Source of the DNA: a virus
Length of the DNA stretch: 34,919 nucleotides
Strand: one strand, 5' to 3'
Virus record (IMG/VR): IMGVR_UViG_3300048927_000447
Coordinates: 1-34,919 of that record
A program made the translations under genes and the position numbers. Below, piece after piece: positions 15,344 to 23,078 of this stretch. Every line of letters begins with the position of its first letter. Position 1 is the first letter of the stretch. Below the pieces are notes generated by a model that ran no database searches, was not told the DNA's origin, and saw only the letters and a program-made list of their open reading frames with translations.

Positions 15344-16516
15344 ATGGCCTCTTCCGGTCGTTTTCACGGCGTTACCGTCACCTTGGTGGATACCGGGGCA
15401 CGGACTATCGCGCTGCCGTCGTCGTCGATTATTGGACTGTGCGACACCTTTACTGTGGTGCCAGCGGCATCTGCTAAACCCAACGAACTCACACTGATCA
15501 CCAGTGAGCGTGAAGCGGTAGCCGCCTGGGGCGAAGACTCGGCGATCACGCGTGCGTGCAAGGCGATTTTCGTCCGTGCTAAAGCCGTGGTCATTGGCTG
15601 CGGCGTCGCCAAAGTAGAAGATCCTGCCCAGCAGACCTCTGCAATTATTGGCGGTGTTCTGGCGTCAGGGCAGCGTACCGGCATGCAGGCACTGCTGGAC
15701 GGCAAGAGCCGTTACAACGCACAGCCCCGGCTACTGATTGCCCCGGGTCACACCGCGACCCAGGCGGTTGCTACTGCGTTGGACGCGTTAGCCGGCAAGC
15801 TGCGAGCCATAGCAATTCTCGACGGACCGAACACCACTGATGAGGCTGCTATGGGCTACGCCCAAGAGTTCGGCAGCAAGCGCTGCTTTCTGGTCGATCC
15901 GGGCGTGCAACTGTGGGACACGCTGCAGAGCAAAACCGTCAACGCACCGGCCTCGGCCTTCGCTGCTGGTTTGTTTGCCTGGACGGATGCCGAGTATGGC
16001 TTCTGGTCGTCGCCGTCGAACAAAGAGTTCGTCGGCATTACCGGCACCTCGCGGCCGGTCGAGTTTCTGGATGGCGACGAAACCTGCCGGGCCAACCTGC
16101 TCAACAACGCCAACATCACGACCATCATCCGCGACGGCGGATATCGCTTGTGGGGTAACCGTACGCTGTCAGCGGATCCCAAGTGGGCGTTTGTTACCCG
16201 TGTGCGCACGGTCGACATCGTCATGGACGCAATCCTGGCGGGGCACAAGTGGGCGGTCGACCGTGGCATTACCAAGACCTACATCAAGGACGTTACCGAC
16301 GGCCTGCAGGCATTCATGCAAGACCTGAAGAACCAGGGCGCTGTGATCAACTTCGAGGTGTTCGCCGACACCGAACTGAACACCGTCAGCCAGCTGGAGC
16401 AGGGCAAGGTGTACTGGAACATCCGCTTCACCGACGTACCGCCCGCCGAGAACCCGATTTTCCGGGTTGAGGTCACCAACCAGTGGCTCACCGAAGTCCT
16501 GGAAACCGCCGCCTAA
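15344..16516 (+). CDS. Tail sheath protein, P2 gpFI family
   Basis: This 390-residue protein is the contractile sheath subunit. Motifs include the N-terminal SSGRFHGVTVTLVDTGART, an RAILDGPNTTDEAA-like segment (AIAILDGPNTTDEA, about 161-174), GYRLWGNRTLSADP near 266 and WAFVTRVRTVDIVMDAIL near 281. The C-terminal handshake region has VTNQWLTEVLE. Length matches P2 FI (396). ATG 15344 follows CTGGAG by 10 bases. The tube gene begins 12 bases downstream with AAGGAGG. Confidence 0.95.
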   Translation: MASSGRFHGVTVTLVDTGARTIALPSSSIIGLCDTFTVVPAASAKPNELTLITSEREAVAAWGEDSAITRACKAIFVRAKAVVIGCGVAKVEDPAQQTSAIIGGVLASGQRTGMQALLDGKSRYNAQPRLLIAPGHTATQAVATALDALAGKLRAIAILDGPNTTDEAAMGYAQEFGSKRCFLVDPGVQLWDTLQSKTVNAPASAFAAGLFAWTDAEYGFWSSPSNKEFVGITGTSRPVEFLDGDETCRANLLNNANITTIIRDGGYRLWGNRTLSADPKWAFVTRVRTVDIVMDAILAGHKWAVDRGITKTYIKDVTDGLQAFMQDLKNQGAVINFEVFADTELNTVSQLEQGKVYWNIRFTDVPPAENPIFRVEVTNQWLTEVLETAA

Positions 16517-16528
16517 GGAGGCCGCTCA

Positions 16529-17032
16529 ATGATTCCTCAAGTGCTTTACAACACCAACCTGTTCGTTGACGGTATCAATTTTACCGGCGACGTACCCAGC
16601 CTGAGCTTGCCGAAGCTGGTGGTTAAGACGGACGAGTATCGCGGCGGCGGCATGGCTGGCCCCATCGAGATGGACATGGGCCTGGAGAAGATGGAGGCCA
16701 GTTTCACCACCAACGGCGTGCGCCGTGAGGCCATGAAGTTCTTCGGTCTGGCGGATCAAACCGCTTTCAACGGTGTTTATCGCGGTTCGTTCAAAGGCCA
16801 GAAGGGGCAGACCACGGCGGTGGTGGCGACTTTGCGCGGCATGCTCAAGGAGCTGGACCCGGGCGACTGGAAGGCGGGCGACAAGGCCGAGTTCAAATAC
16901 TCGATTGCCGTCAGCTACTACAAGCTGGAAATCGCCGGCCGCCTCATCTACGAAATCGACATGGTTGCCGCGATCCGCGTGATTGACGGTGTGGATCAAC
17001 TGGCCTCCATGCGCAGCGACCTGGGGCTTTAA
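16529..17032 (+). CDS. Tail tube protein, P2 gpFII family
   Basis: This 167-residue protein forms the inner tube of the contractile tail. It begins MIPQVLYNTNLFVDGINFTGD, broadly as P2 FII does, contains PKLVVKTDEYRGGGMAGPIEMD (split) and ends with DGVDQLASMRSDLGL, the typical C-terminus. Length matches P2 FII (172). The start follows TAAGGAGG. It is coupled to the sheath gene and precedes the chaperone gene by 12 bases. Confidence 0.95.
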   Translation: MIPQVLYNTNLFVDGINFTGDVPSLSLPKLVVKTDEYRGGGMAGPIEMDMGLEKMEASFTTNGVRREAMKFFGLADQTAFNGVYRGSFKGQKGQTTAVVATLRGMLKELDPGDWKAGDKAEFKYSIAVSYYKLEIAGRLIYEIDMVAAIRVIDGVDQLASMRSDLGL

Positions 17033-17044
17033 GGAATTTATCGA

Positions 17045-17353
17045 ATGACGACCCCTGAACTGAAAAAACTGCCGACCTGGCTGAAGCTGACCGCAGAGCA
17101 CGCCACCATCTCCTTGTCGCGGCCTTCTGAGGTCAATGGTGTGAAGGTCGATACCTTGACCATTCGATCACCCACGGTGCGCGAGGTCCGCGCTGCTGAT
17201 CGCGCCTCGGGTGATGACGAAGAACAGCGCGAGTTGATGCTGTTCGCCGGGCTTTGTGACGCCGGTCAACAGGATCTGGAGAGCCTGAAACTGGTGGATT
17301 ACCACCGTCTGCAGGCCGGTTATTTTCGCCTGGTGCAGGACGACGGGGTTTAA
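17045..17353 (+). CDS. Tail assembly chaperone gpE-like (zero-frame product)
   Basis: This 102-residue protein is in the P2 gpE position between tube and tape measure. It coats the tape measure during tail assembly. The sequence (LSRPSEVNGVKVDTLTIRSPTVREVRAADR) fits the E family of chaperones: a short strand domain, then an acidic helix region (SGDDEEQRELMLFAGLCD), then a LKLVDYHRLQAGYFRLVQD helix. It ends GDGV at TAA 17351-17353. The ribosome-binding site is AAGGAATT. A second open frame continues the protein at 17349-17465, so a frameshift product is expected. Confidence 0.85.
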   Translation: MTTPELKKLPTWLKLTAEHATISLSRPSEVNGVKVDTLTIRSPTVREVRAADRASGDDEEQRELMLFAGLCDAGQQDLESLKLVDYHRLQAGYFRLVQDDGV

Positions 17354-17465
17354 CCCTGCATTGCTGAAACTGGCGGCCAAACGCTTGGCAGCGGAAACCG
17401 GATTTTCCGCCGCCGAGATCCAGGCTATGCCGTTTGCCGAGATGGTCTGGTGGCTCTCGGATTGA
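17345..17465 (+). CDS. gpE' extension reached by +1 (or -2) frameshift
   Basis: Right at the E stop, the frame one base ahead opens and encodes 38 residues, FNPALLKLAAKRLAAETG, then FSAAEIQAMPFAEMVWWLSD, ending at TGA 17463-17465. This has the size and helix-plus-PFxEMVWW character of the E' part of P2-type chaperones. Zero-frame codons at the junction are GGG GTT TAA. A GGG tRNA can slip one base within GGGG (17345-17348) and re-pair perfectly, giving a fused chaperone of about 139 residues; a -2 slip gives the same frame. No good independent start exists (only TTG 17361 with a weak, distant GGGG). Confidence 0.65.
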
Positions 17466-17503
17466 GCCACCGACCGTAATCACTCGCTACAGGGAGCCAC
17501 AAC

Positions 17504-20356
17504 ATGGCAAACAAACTCGCGCTCGGCCTGATGATCGGCGGCGCCGTCAGTTCCACGGTCGGCACGGCCTTCAAGGATGTCCAGGGGCGGATCAAGCAAC
17601 TTGAAGCTCAAGGCACCAAGGCTCGGGTGCTGCAGCGCACGATTGGCGACACTATCCGCCTGCGAGAGGAATGGAAAAAGGCCAATGACAGCGGCGCCGC
17701 TGGAGCCAGTACATTGTTGCGTAAACTGGAATCCAATCTCAGCACCCTGAAAAAGCAGGGTATCGAGGTGCGTAACCTTGCCAAGGCTTACCAATCCATG
17801 GAACAGGTCGCCCGAAAGGCCGACCTCAAGGCAACCGGGTATTCGCAGGTCAAGCAAGGCAAGGATGGTCTGACTGGCATGATGGGCAAAGCAGCGGCTG
17901 CTACGGCGCTGATCGCCATCCCGACCAAGATCTCGGCCAACTACCAGACACAAATCCGGCAGATGGCCTTGTGGGCGCACACCGCAGGCACGGATGCCGA
18001 GCAACAGATGGCCGACAAGATCAGTGAAGTGGCCGCGAAAAAAGGCATGGGCCAGCAGGCGCTCGCCCGGGCGGTTGGTGGCCTGATCGAGAAGGGCATC
18101 GACTGGGAAGAGTCGGTGGACTACGCGCCACTGATCGCTGACCTGGTCGACGGGCAGGGCATGGAAGCGGAAACCATCGCAACCTTGTTCAGTGCCTTCA
18201 AAGAGGCCGGGGTCAAGAAGGAAGACATGGGCGCCATGCTCGGCCAGGTGGCCGCTGCGGGGGACATTGGTGCGTTCGGTCCCAAGGACATGGCCAAGTA
18301 CATGCCGGCACTGCTCGGCACGATCAAGCGTCTAGGCATGGAAGGCCCAGAGGCGGTGCGTTTCCTCGGTGCGAGTCTGCAATCGCAGTTCTCGCAAACT
18401 CAGGATGCGGCGGCAGCCGCGACCAACATGAACAACCTACTTAATGCGGTGATCAGCAGCACTAGCCAGGAGCGGTTCGCGAAGCAGGGTTATGACCTGG
18501 CGGGCTCGATCTTGGCGGCCACCAAAAGCGGCAAGGCGTCCAACCCGGTCGAAGCCTTCATCATGCTCAGTGAGCAGTTGATCCAAAAGCAGGATCCGGC
18601 CATTGCTAAGAAGGTCGCGGCGCTCAAGGCCAAGATTAAGGCGTCCAAGGATGGCAGCGCTGAGGAAGAGCAGGCGATGGTCGCGCTGATCCAGGCGGCG
18701 GGCTTGGCGAATATCGTCAGTGACCAGAGCGCCAGTGACGGCTTGCTCGCCCAGATCAAGTACGGCAACACGATCAAAGACAACATGACCACCATCAAGG
18801 AGACCGATGGCAAGGCCAAGATCGAGGCCGACGCGGCGAAGGCCCGCGAGACGTCCAACGCCAAATGGAGCGCGGCGACATCGAGCATGGAAGCGACGAT
18901 GACGAGCTTGGGCGACGCGTTGAGGCCGCTGACGGATCTGGCGGCTGATGGGTTGACCAAGGTTGGTAACGGCCTTTCTGCCTTGACTGATAAGTATCCG
19001 AAAATCATCAGTGGGACAACTGCAGTTGTCGCAGCAGTGGGTGCTGCGGCCACCGCGTTCTATAGCTTCAAGGTTGCGAAGGGGCTACTGAACATTGCGA
19101 AAGGGGGCTTGCCGGGTAAGTCCGGAGAAGTGCAAAAGGTCTTTGTCACCAACGGCGATGGTGTTGGTGGAGGTGGGGCTGCCTCGAAAGGGAAGGCCGG
19201 TACCGCGTTGTCGGTGGTGGAAAAGGGACTGAAAGCGGTTGCTGCTTTTAGAGGTAAAGGTGAGTCAGCCCCAGACGCTGATCCGAAGGCCGGTGGGTTT
19301 GACCCAGTCGCTACGGGCTTAGATGTCGTGTCGATGATCCAGGATGCGGTGGGAGCAGGGGGAGGGGCGGATGCTGCCGAAAATGGTGACAGTGGAGTGC
19401 GACGCGTGTTCGTTGTGAACATGGCAGCCATGGGCGGCATGGACAACACGCGGTCGGCGCGGCGCCGGAACAGAAAAACACCGTCTTCTCGTACCTCGCG
19501 TCGGCGGTCGTCGGCGCCGCCTCGTGGGCGTCCATCAACTTCACCACAACCAGTTTTACGGGCGGCTCCAGTACCTCGGCCGCCTGTAGTGCCAAGCGCC
19601 GGGGCCAAAATGCTGACCTCGGTCGCTGGTGGGGTTGGCAAAGTTGGGAAAGTGGTCAAAGGCATTCCGGGAGCTTCTTTGGTCGAGTCCGGCAGCATTG
19701 TGCTCAATACCTACCTGACTGCAGAGACCCAGGACGAAAAGGCGCAAGGCTATGGGGAAGCGGCAGGAACGCTTGCTGGCACCATGGCAGGTGCCGCTGC
19801 TGGTGCTGCTATTGGTTCGGTGGTGCCGATCATTGGCACAGCCATCGGCGGCATGGTGGGTGCCTACCTCGGCAGTATGGGGGGGCAGCAACTGGGCGGT
19901 TGGGCCGGGTTGTCGATGTTTGGCAGTGACAAACCCAAAGAACCCTCTGCGCCGATTACGCCGATGTTGTTGGCTCCACGACCTGGCCCCGCCGTACCCA
20001 GCTTGGTAACGATGGCGAACAGCTTTGCTGGGCGACAACCATCCGGGTTGGCCCAGGCAGATCCACTGAAACTGCCATTGGCGCCTAAGTTAGGCGACGT
20101 CACTCGCTCACTTGCCGCGCCTGTTGCACCAAAACCCGCGAACCTCGTTATTCAGGCGCCTGCAGCACCTAAGACTGAAGCGACACGGGTAGACCAGAAG
20201 TTCAGCTACTCGCTGAGCATGCCGGTCACGGTCGAGGGTGATGCCAAGGATCCGCAGCAGTTTGTTCAGCAGTTGCTGCCCTTGATACAACGTGGTCTCA
20301 ACGACCTGGCCCAGCAGGATGCCAGGCGCAACCTATACGACGATCCGCATTCATAA
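17504..20356 (+). CDS. Tail tape measure protein, P2 gpT family
   Basis: This 950-residue protein sets tail length and crosses the host envelope. The N-terminal half is a tape-measure domain (ANYQTQIRQMALWAHTAGTDAEQQ at about 145-170, DGQGMEAETIATLFSAFKEAG near 212). A hydrophobic helix lies at about residues 497-522 (TTAVVAAVGAAATAFYSF). An Arg/Pro/Ser-rich linker occupies about 649-692. A glycine-zipper membrane segment lies at about 755-805 (GTLAGTMAGAAAGAAIGSVV and GTAIGGMVGAYLG). The C-terminus is a Pro/Ala linker and a beta-rich FSYSLSMPVTVEGDA domain. Start ATG 17504 follows AGGGAG. It is followed by the U gene after 9 bases. Confidence 0.92.
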   Translation: MANKLALGLMIGGAVSSTVGTAFKDVQGRIKQLEAQGTKARVLQRTIGDTIRLREEWKKANDSGAAGASTLLRKLESNLSTLKKQGIEVRNLAKAYQSMEQVARKADLKATGYSQVKQGKDGLTGMMGKAAAATALIAIPTKISANYQTQIRQMALWAHTAGTDAEQQMADKISEVAAKKGMGQQALARAVGGLIEKGIDWEESVDYAPLIADLVDGQGMEAETIATLFSAFKEAGVKKEDMGAMLGQVAAAGDIGAFGPKDMAKYMPALLGTIKRLGMEGPEAVRFLGASLQSQFSQTQDAAAAATNMNNLLNAVISSTSQERFAKQGYDLAGSILAATKSGKASNPVEAFIMLSEQLIQKQDPAIAKKVAALKAKIKASKDGSAEEEQAMVALIQAAGLANIVSDQSASDGLLAQIKYGNTIKDNMTTIKETDGKAKIEADAAKARETSNAKWSAATSSMEATMTSLGDALRPLTDLAADGLTKVGNGLSALTDKYPKIISGTTAVVAAVGAAATAFYSFKVAKGLLNIAKGGLPGKSGEVQKVFVTNGDGVGGGGAASKGKAGTALSVVEKGLKAVAAFRGKGESAPDADPKAGGFDPVATGLDVVSMIQDAVGAGGGADAAENGDSGVRRVFVVNMAAMGGMDNTRSARRRNRKTPSSRTSRRRSSAPPRGRPSTSPQPVLRAAPVPRPPVVPSAGAKMLTSVAGGVGKVGKVVKGIPGASLVESGSIVLNTYLTAETQDEKAQGYGEAAGTLAGTMAGAAAGAAIGSVVPIIGTAIGGMVGAYLGSMGGQQLGGWAGLSMFGSDKPKEPSAPITPMLLAPRPGPAVPSLVTMANSFAGRQPSGLAQADPLKLPLAPKLGDVTRSLAAPVAPKPANLVIQAPAAPKTEATRVDQKFSYSLSMPVTVEGDAKDPQQFVQQLLPLIQRGLNDLAQQDARRNLYDDPHS

Positions 20357-20365
20357 GGAGGGACC

Positions 20366-21211
20366 ATGGAATACCTGGAGCAGATGCAGTCCGGCTTCAA
20401 ATACCTGGTCAGCGCAGGCGAGGCGGGTCGGCGTAGTCTGGATGGGATGCTCGGCCCGGTAAATGGCGCGATCAGCGAAATCACTGGCGCCGCCGCTGAG
20501 CTTGAAAACGTGCCGTTTATTCCCGACGGTGTCGGGGAAAAGCTGCAACGTACTATGCGGGGCGTCAGTGCGGCGCAGGCCAAGGTCGGCGCTGTGGTGG
20601 AAACCTATAGCCGCGCTTCACGGGCGGCATCACAGATAGACGAGCGCCTTGGCGTGCTGAAGGAGCAAGCCGCCAAGGCGGGCGCCGCGATTAATCAAGT
20701 GGCGGGCAAGATCAGTCCATCGTTGGCAAACATTTTTCCAACCGAAGCGCTGGGGCTTTCGCAAACGCCACTCGCCGAAGCGGTGAAACCGTTTCCGCAC
20801 CTGTTGATCATCCAACCGCTTAAGCCGAACGCACAACCGTACTACTTCAACCTGGATACTGCAGCCTTCGACGAGTTACGCCGACAGACAGAGTTCCGGT
20901 GGGCCTCGCAAGAACGCCTCAGCCGTCGACCGGTGCAACAGGCCATCGGTATGGGCGAGGAAAAAATGACCCTAAAGGGCTCGATCTTTCCCGGCTTCAA
21001 GGGAGGGCTCAAGCAACTGGACACCTTACGCAGCATCGGTGCCCAGTTGTTGCCACTGACCCTTACCACCGGCTACGGAGAAGTGCTGGGCACCTGGTGC
21101 TTAAAGAACCTCGACGAGGAACAGAGCGCGCTGCTCCAAGGCGGGATCCCGCGCAAGCAAGTATTTACCCTGGAGTTTGTACGTTATGGCGATGACCTGC
21201 AGAACGTCTGA
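20366..21211 (+). CDS. Tail protein U (P2 gpU family) with long helical N-terminal extension
   Basis: A 281-residue protein. The gpU domain is residues about 140-281: PFPHLLIIQPL, then F-R-W-A-S-Q-E-R-L, MGEEKMTLKGSIFPGFKGGL, LRSIGAQLLPLTLTTGYGEV and QVFTLEFVRYGDD. P2 gpU is only about 159 residues. The extra N-terminal 135 residues are mostly helical (LISAGEAGRRSLDGML-like, MRGVSAAQAKVGAVVETY, LGVLKEQAAKAGAAINQVAG). In P2 gpU a helical tail follows the domain instead. GGAGGGACC precedes ATG 20366. Its end overlaps the X gene by 26 bases. Confidence 0.88.
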   Translation: MEYLEQMQSGFKYLVSAGEAGRRSLDGMLGPVNGAISEITGAAAELENVPFIPDGVGEKLQRTMRGVSAAQAKVGAVVETYSRASRAASQIDERLGVLKEQAAKAGAAINQVAGKISPSLANIFPTEALGLSQTPLAEAVKPFPHLLIIQPLKPNAQPYYFNLDTAAFDELRRQTEFRWASQERLSRRPVQQAIGMGEEKMTLKGSIFPGFKGGLKQLDTLRSIGAQLLPLTLTTGYGEVLGTWCLKNLDEEQSALLQGGIPRKQVFTLEFVRYGDDLQNV

Positions 21212-21392
21212 CGGCGATGTGCTGGATACCTTGTGCTATCAGTTTTACGGGCATCTGAATGGTACGGTGGAGTCCGTACTCGAATACAATCAAGGCTTGG
21301 CTGAAGAGGCGCAGCCTTTTAGGGCGGGGCTTTTGATTTTTTTTCCAGATGTCTCCCCAGTTGACATGTCATTAGTGCAGCTTTGGGATTGA
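21186..21392 (+). CDS. Tail protein X (P2 gpX family)
   Basis: A 68-residue LysM-like tail protein. ATG 21186 is preferred because GGAG 21172-21175 is 10 bases upstream; TTG 21177 is too close to it and ATG 21192 is the next choice. The family pattern is clear: TSDGDVLDTLCYQFYGHLNG, VLEYNQGLAE, and RAGLLIFFPDVSP. gpX is an essential baseplate component. It normally precedes D directly, but here an AT-rich gene intervenes. Confidence 0.9.
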   Translation: MAMTCRTSDGDVLDTLCYQFYGHLNGTVESVLEYNQGLAEEAQPFRAGLLIFFPDVSPVDMSLVQLWD

Positions 21393-21490
21393 TGAAGATT
21401 GTTTTGATTTGGGTTTGCTTTCTTTTTGATGGTAAAGTCTAATAGGTTTGCCGTTCGAAGGAATCTATTTAGATCTACAGGGAGTTAGAA
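21393..21490 (+). promoter_or_regulatory. Possible moron promoter region
   Basis: This T-rich 98-bp leader lies between tail gene X and the moron. TTGGGT and TAAAGT are separated by 18 bases and would be a weak sigma-70-type pair. The composition contrasts sharply with the phage genes on either side. The assignment is tentative. Confidence 0.3.
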
Positions 21491-21934
21491 ATGGATATGG
21501 TGTATGTTGGTTCTTTTGCGGCAGTTGTAAGTGTTGTGTCTGCATTTTTATCTTATAATTCGTTAAGAACTGCCCGTGTAGCATTAAATAAAAAATACAC
21601 AATATTTACGGCTTGTGAGTTTAAGTTGGGCACTCTGGATTCAATAAGTCAGGCGTATGATACGGTTGTGACGATTTATAATCTTGGGGAGGTTTCTTTA
21701 TTGGTTGATGTTCAGTTGAGTGGTGAAATAGACTTTTCGAATCATAGTGCATCGAAGATTAACTCCCTAAGCTATCGGCTTGTTATTAAGCCGGGTGATT
21801 CTAAGTCGGCAAACATAAAGTTAATAACGGGTAAGAGTAAGGGAGTTGCTAAAGTCATTATAAATACAAAACAACAAAATGCGATGAATGAACCTATTTC
21901 TGTTGACTACACGCAAGCAGCTATGCAGGTTTGA
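21491..21934 (+). CDS. AT-rich membrane-anchored moron between tail genes X and D
   Basis: A 147-residue protein of unknown function with base composition clearly lower in G+C than its neighbours. It is inserted between two genes that are normally adjacent. It has one N-terminal transmembrane segment (residues about 4-22, VYVGSFAAVVSVVSAFLSY) followed by positive residues, suggesting the body faces the cytoplasm. The body is beta-rich (VVTIYNLGEVSLLVDVQL, RLVIKPGDSKSANIKL). The ribosome-binding site is AGGGAG. A terminator hairpin follows its stop at once and a T-rich, possible promoter region precedes it. This is the classic moron structure, so expression from the prophage, perhaps for exclusion of other phages, is inferred. 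Confidence 0.7.
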   Translation: MDMVYVGSFAAVVSVVSAFLSYNSLRTARVALNKKYTIFTACEFKLGTLDSISQAYDTVVTIYNLGEVSLLVDVQLSGEIDFSNHSASKINSLSYRLVIKPGDSKSANIKLITGKSKGVAKVIINTKQQNAMNEPISVDYTQAAMQV

Positions 21935-21948
21935 TTTTGAACTACACG

Positions 21949-21982
21949 AAACCCCGTTTACGGGGTTTTTCTGTTTCTGGGG
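21949..21982 (+). terminator. Moron terminator that doubles as the leader of gene D
   Basis: AAACCCCG (21949-21956), loop TTTA and CGGGGTTT (21961-21968) plus TT form a complete factor-independent terminator. It is directly followed by CTGTTTCTGGGG, where CTGGGG 21977-21982 is the ribosome-binding site of gene D at 21990. It has the same module architecture as elsewhere in this phage. Confidence 0.8.
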
Positions 21983-21989
21983 TATCGAA

Positions 21990-23030
21990 ATGAAACCAAC
22001 CTTTAGAATTGTCGCGGACGGGACCGATATCACGACCCTGATCAACGACCGCCTGCTGTCCCTGCGCACTGTCGATAAACCCGGCATGGAGTCGGATGAC
22101 TTCGAGCTGCGTATCGATGACCGCGATGGTGCTGTGTCACTGCCCAAGCGCGGTGCCGGCATTGAGATCTACCTGGGCTACGCCGGCAACAGCCTGACGC
22201 GCTTGGGCCGCTACATCGTGGATGAGGTCGAAGCATCCGGCCCGCCGGACACCATCGTGATTCGCGGTAAAGCCAGCGACATGCGCGGCTCTGGCAAAAC
22301 CACCCGCACCGGCAGTTGGGAAAACGTCACCCTCGCGCAGATTGTCGGCGACGTGGCGGCACGCAATGGCTGGCAACCGGTCTGCTCGATCACCACCGTA
22401 GTACCTCGTGTCGACCAGATCGGCGAATCCGACTTCAACTTCATCACCCGACTGTCCAGGCAATACGACTGCACTGCCAAGGTCGCTGATGGCAAGTTGC
22501 TAGTGATGCAGCGGCAGGCGGGCCAAAGCGCGAGTGGCAAAACCCTCGGCGTGGTCACCATCACGAAGAGCGACGTTAGCCGCTGGCAGTTTCGTTTCGC
22601 TGATCGCACCACACAAAAAGCCGTCAAGACGCGCTACCAGGACAAAAAGAGCGGCGAGCTGGTGACCCTGGAGCTGGGCAACGATGACGCGCCTGAAGGG
22701 ATGCCGCCCGTACATACCGACCGACATATCCACCCCAACAAGTCTGCAGCGGAACAGGCCGCCAAGGCTCGGCTGAATGCGTTCAACCGTTCCTCGGCAG
22801 CAGTTCGGCTGGAGATGGGGGGGCGCACCGACTTGTTTGCCGAGCGCCACATCAACGCGCAGGGCTTCAATGACGGATTGGACGGGGATTTTCTGGTGGA
22901 CTCGGTGGAGCAGGTGTTCACCCAGGCCGGCTGGTCCACCACCGTCGAGTGCAATGCCGGCAAGAAAGGCAAAGCCAAGGCCAAAGGTAAGAAAGAGAAA
23001 AAGCCGCTCACCGTGCTGACGGTGCCGTGA
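21990..23030 (+). CDS. Tail protein D (P2 gpD family, baseplate hub / late control-type)
   Basis: This 346-residue hub protein starts at ATG 21990 after CTGGGG; the longer frame reads through the terminator. Family features are FRIVADGTDITTLINDRLLSL, GMESDDFELRIDDRD, GAGIEIYLGYAGN, VDEVEASGPPDTIVIRGKA, LAQIVGDVAARNGW, and SDFNFITRLSRQYDCTAKVADG. The C-terminal SVEQVFTQAGWSTTVEC is also typical. The last 20 residues are a Lys-rich run (KKGKAKAKGKKEKK), commonly seen in this family. It ends the tail block, 48 bases before the endolysin. Confidence 0.93.
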   Translation: MKPTFRIVADGTDITTLINDRLLSLRTVDKPGMESDDFELRIDDRDGAVSLPKRGAGIEIYLGYAGNSLTRLGRYIVDEVEASGPPDTIVIRGKASDMRGSGKTTRTGSWENVTLAQIVGDVAARNGWQPVCSITTVVPRVDQIGESDFNFITRLSRQYDCTAKVADGKLLVMQRQAGQSASGKTLGVVTITKSDVSRWQFRFADRTTQKAVKTRYQDKKSGELVTLELGNDDAPEGMPPVHTDRHIHPNKSAAEQAAKARLNAFNRSSAAVRLEMGGRTDLFAERHINAQGFNDGLDGDFLVDSVEQVFTQAGWSTTVECNAGKKGKAKAKGKKEKKPLTVLTVP

Positions 23031-23078
23031 TCGCTCAACGCAATTGCCAGACCCGCAACGATGAACCCAGGAGACGCC

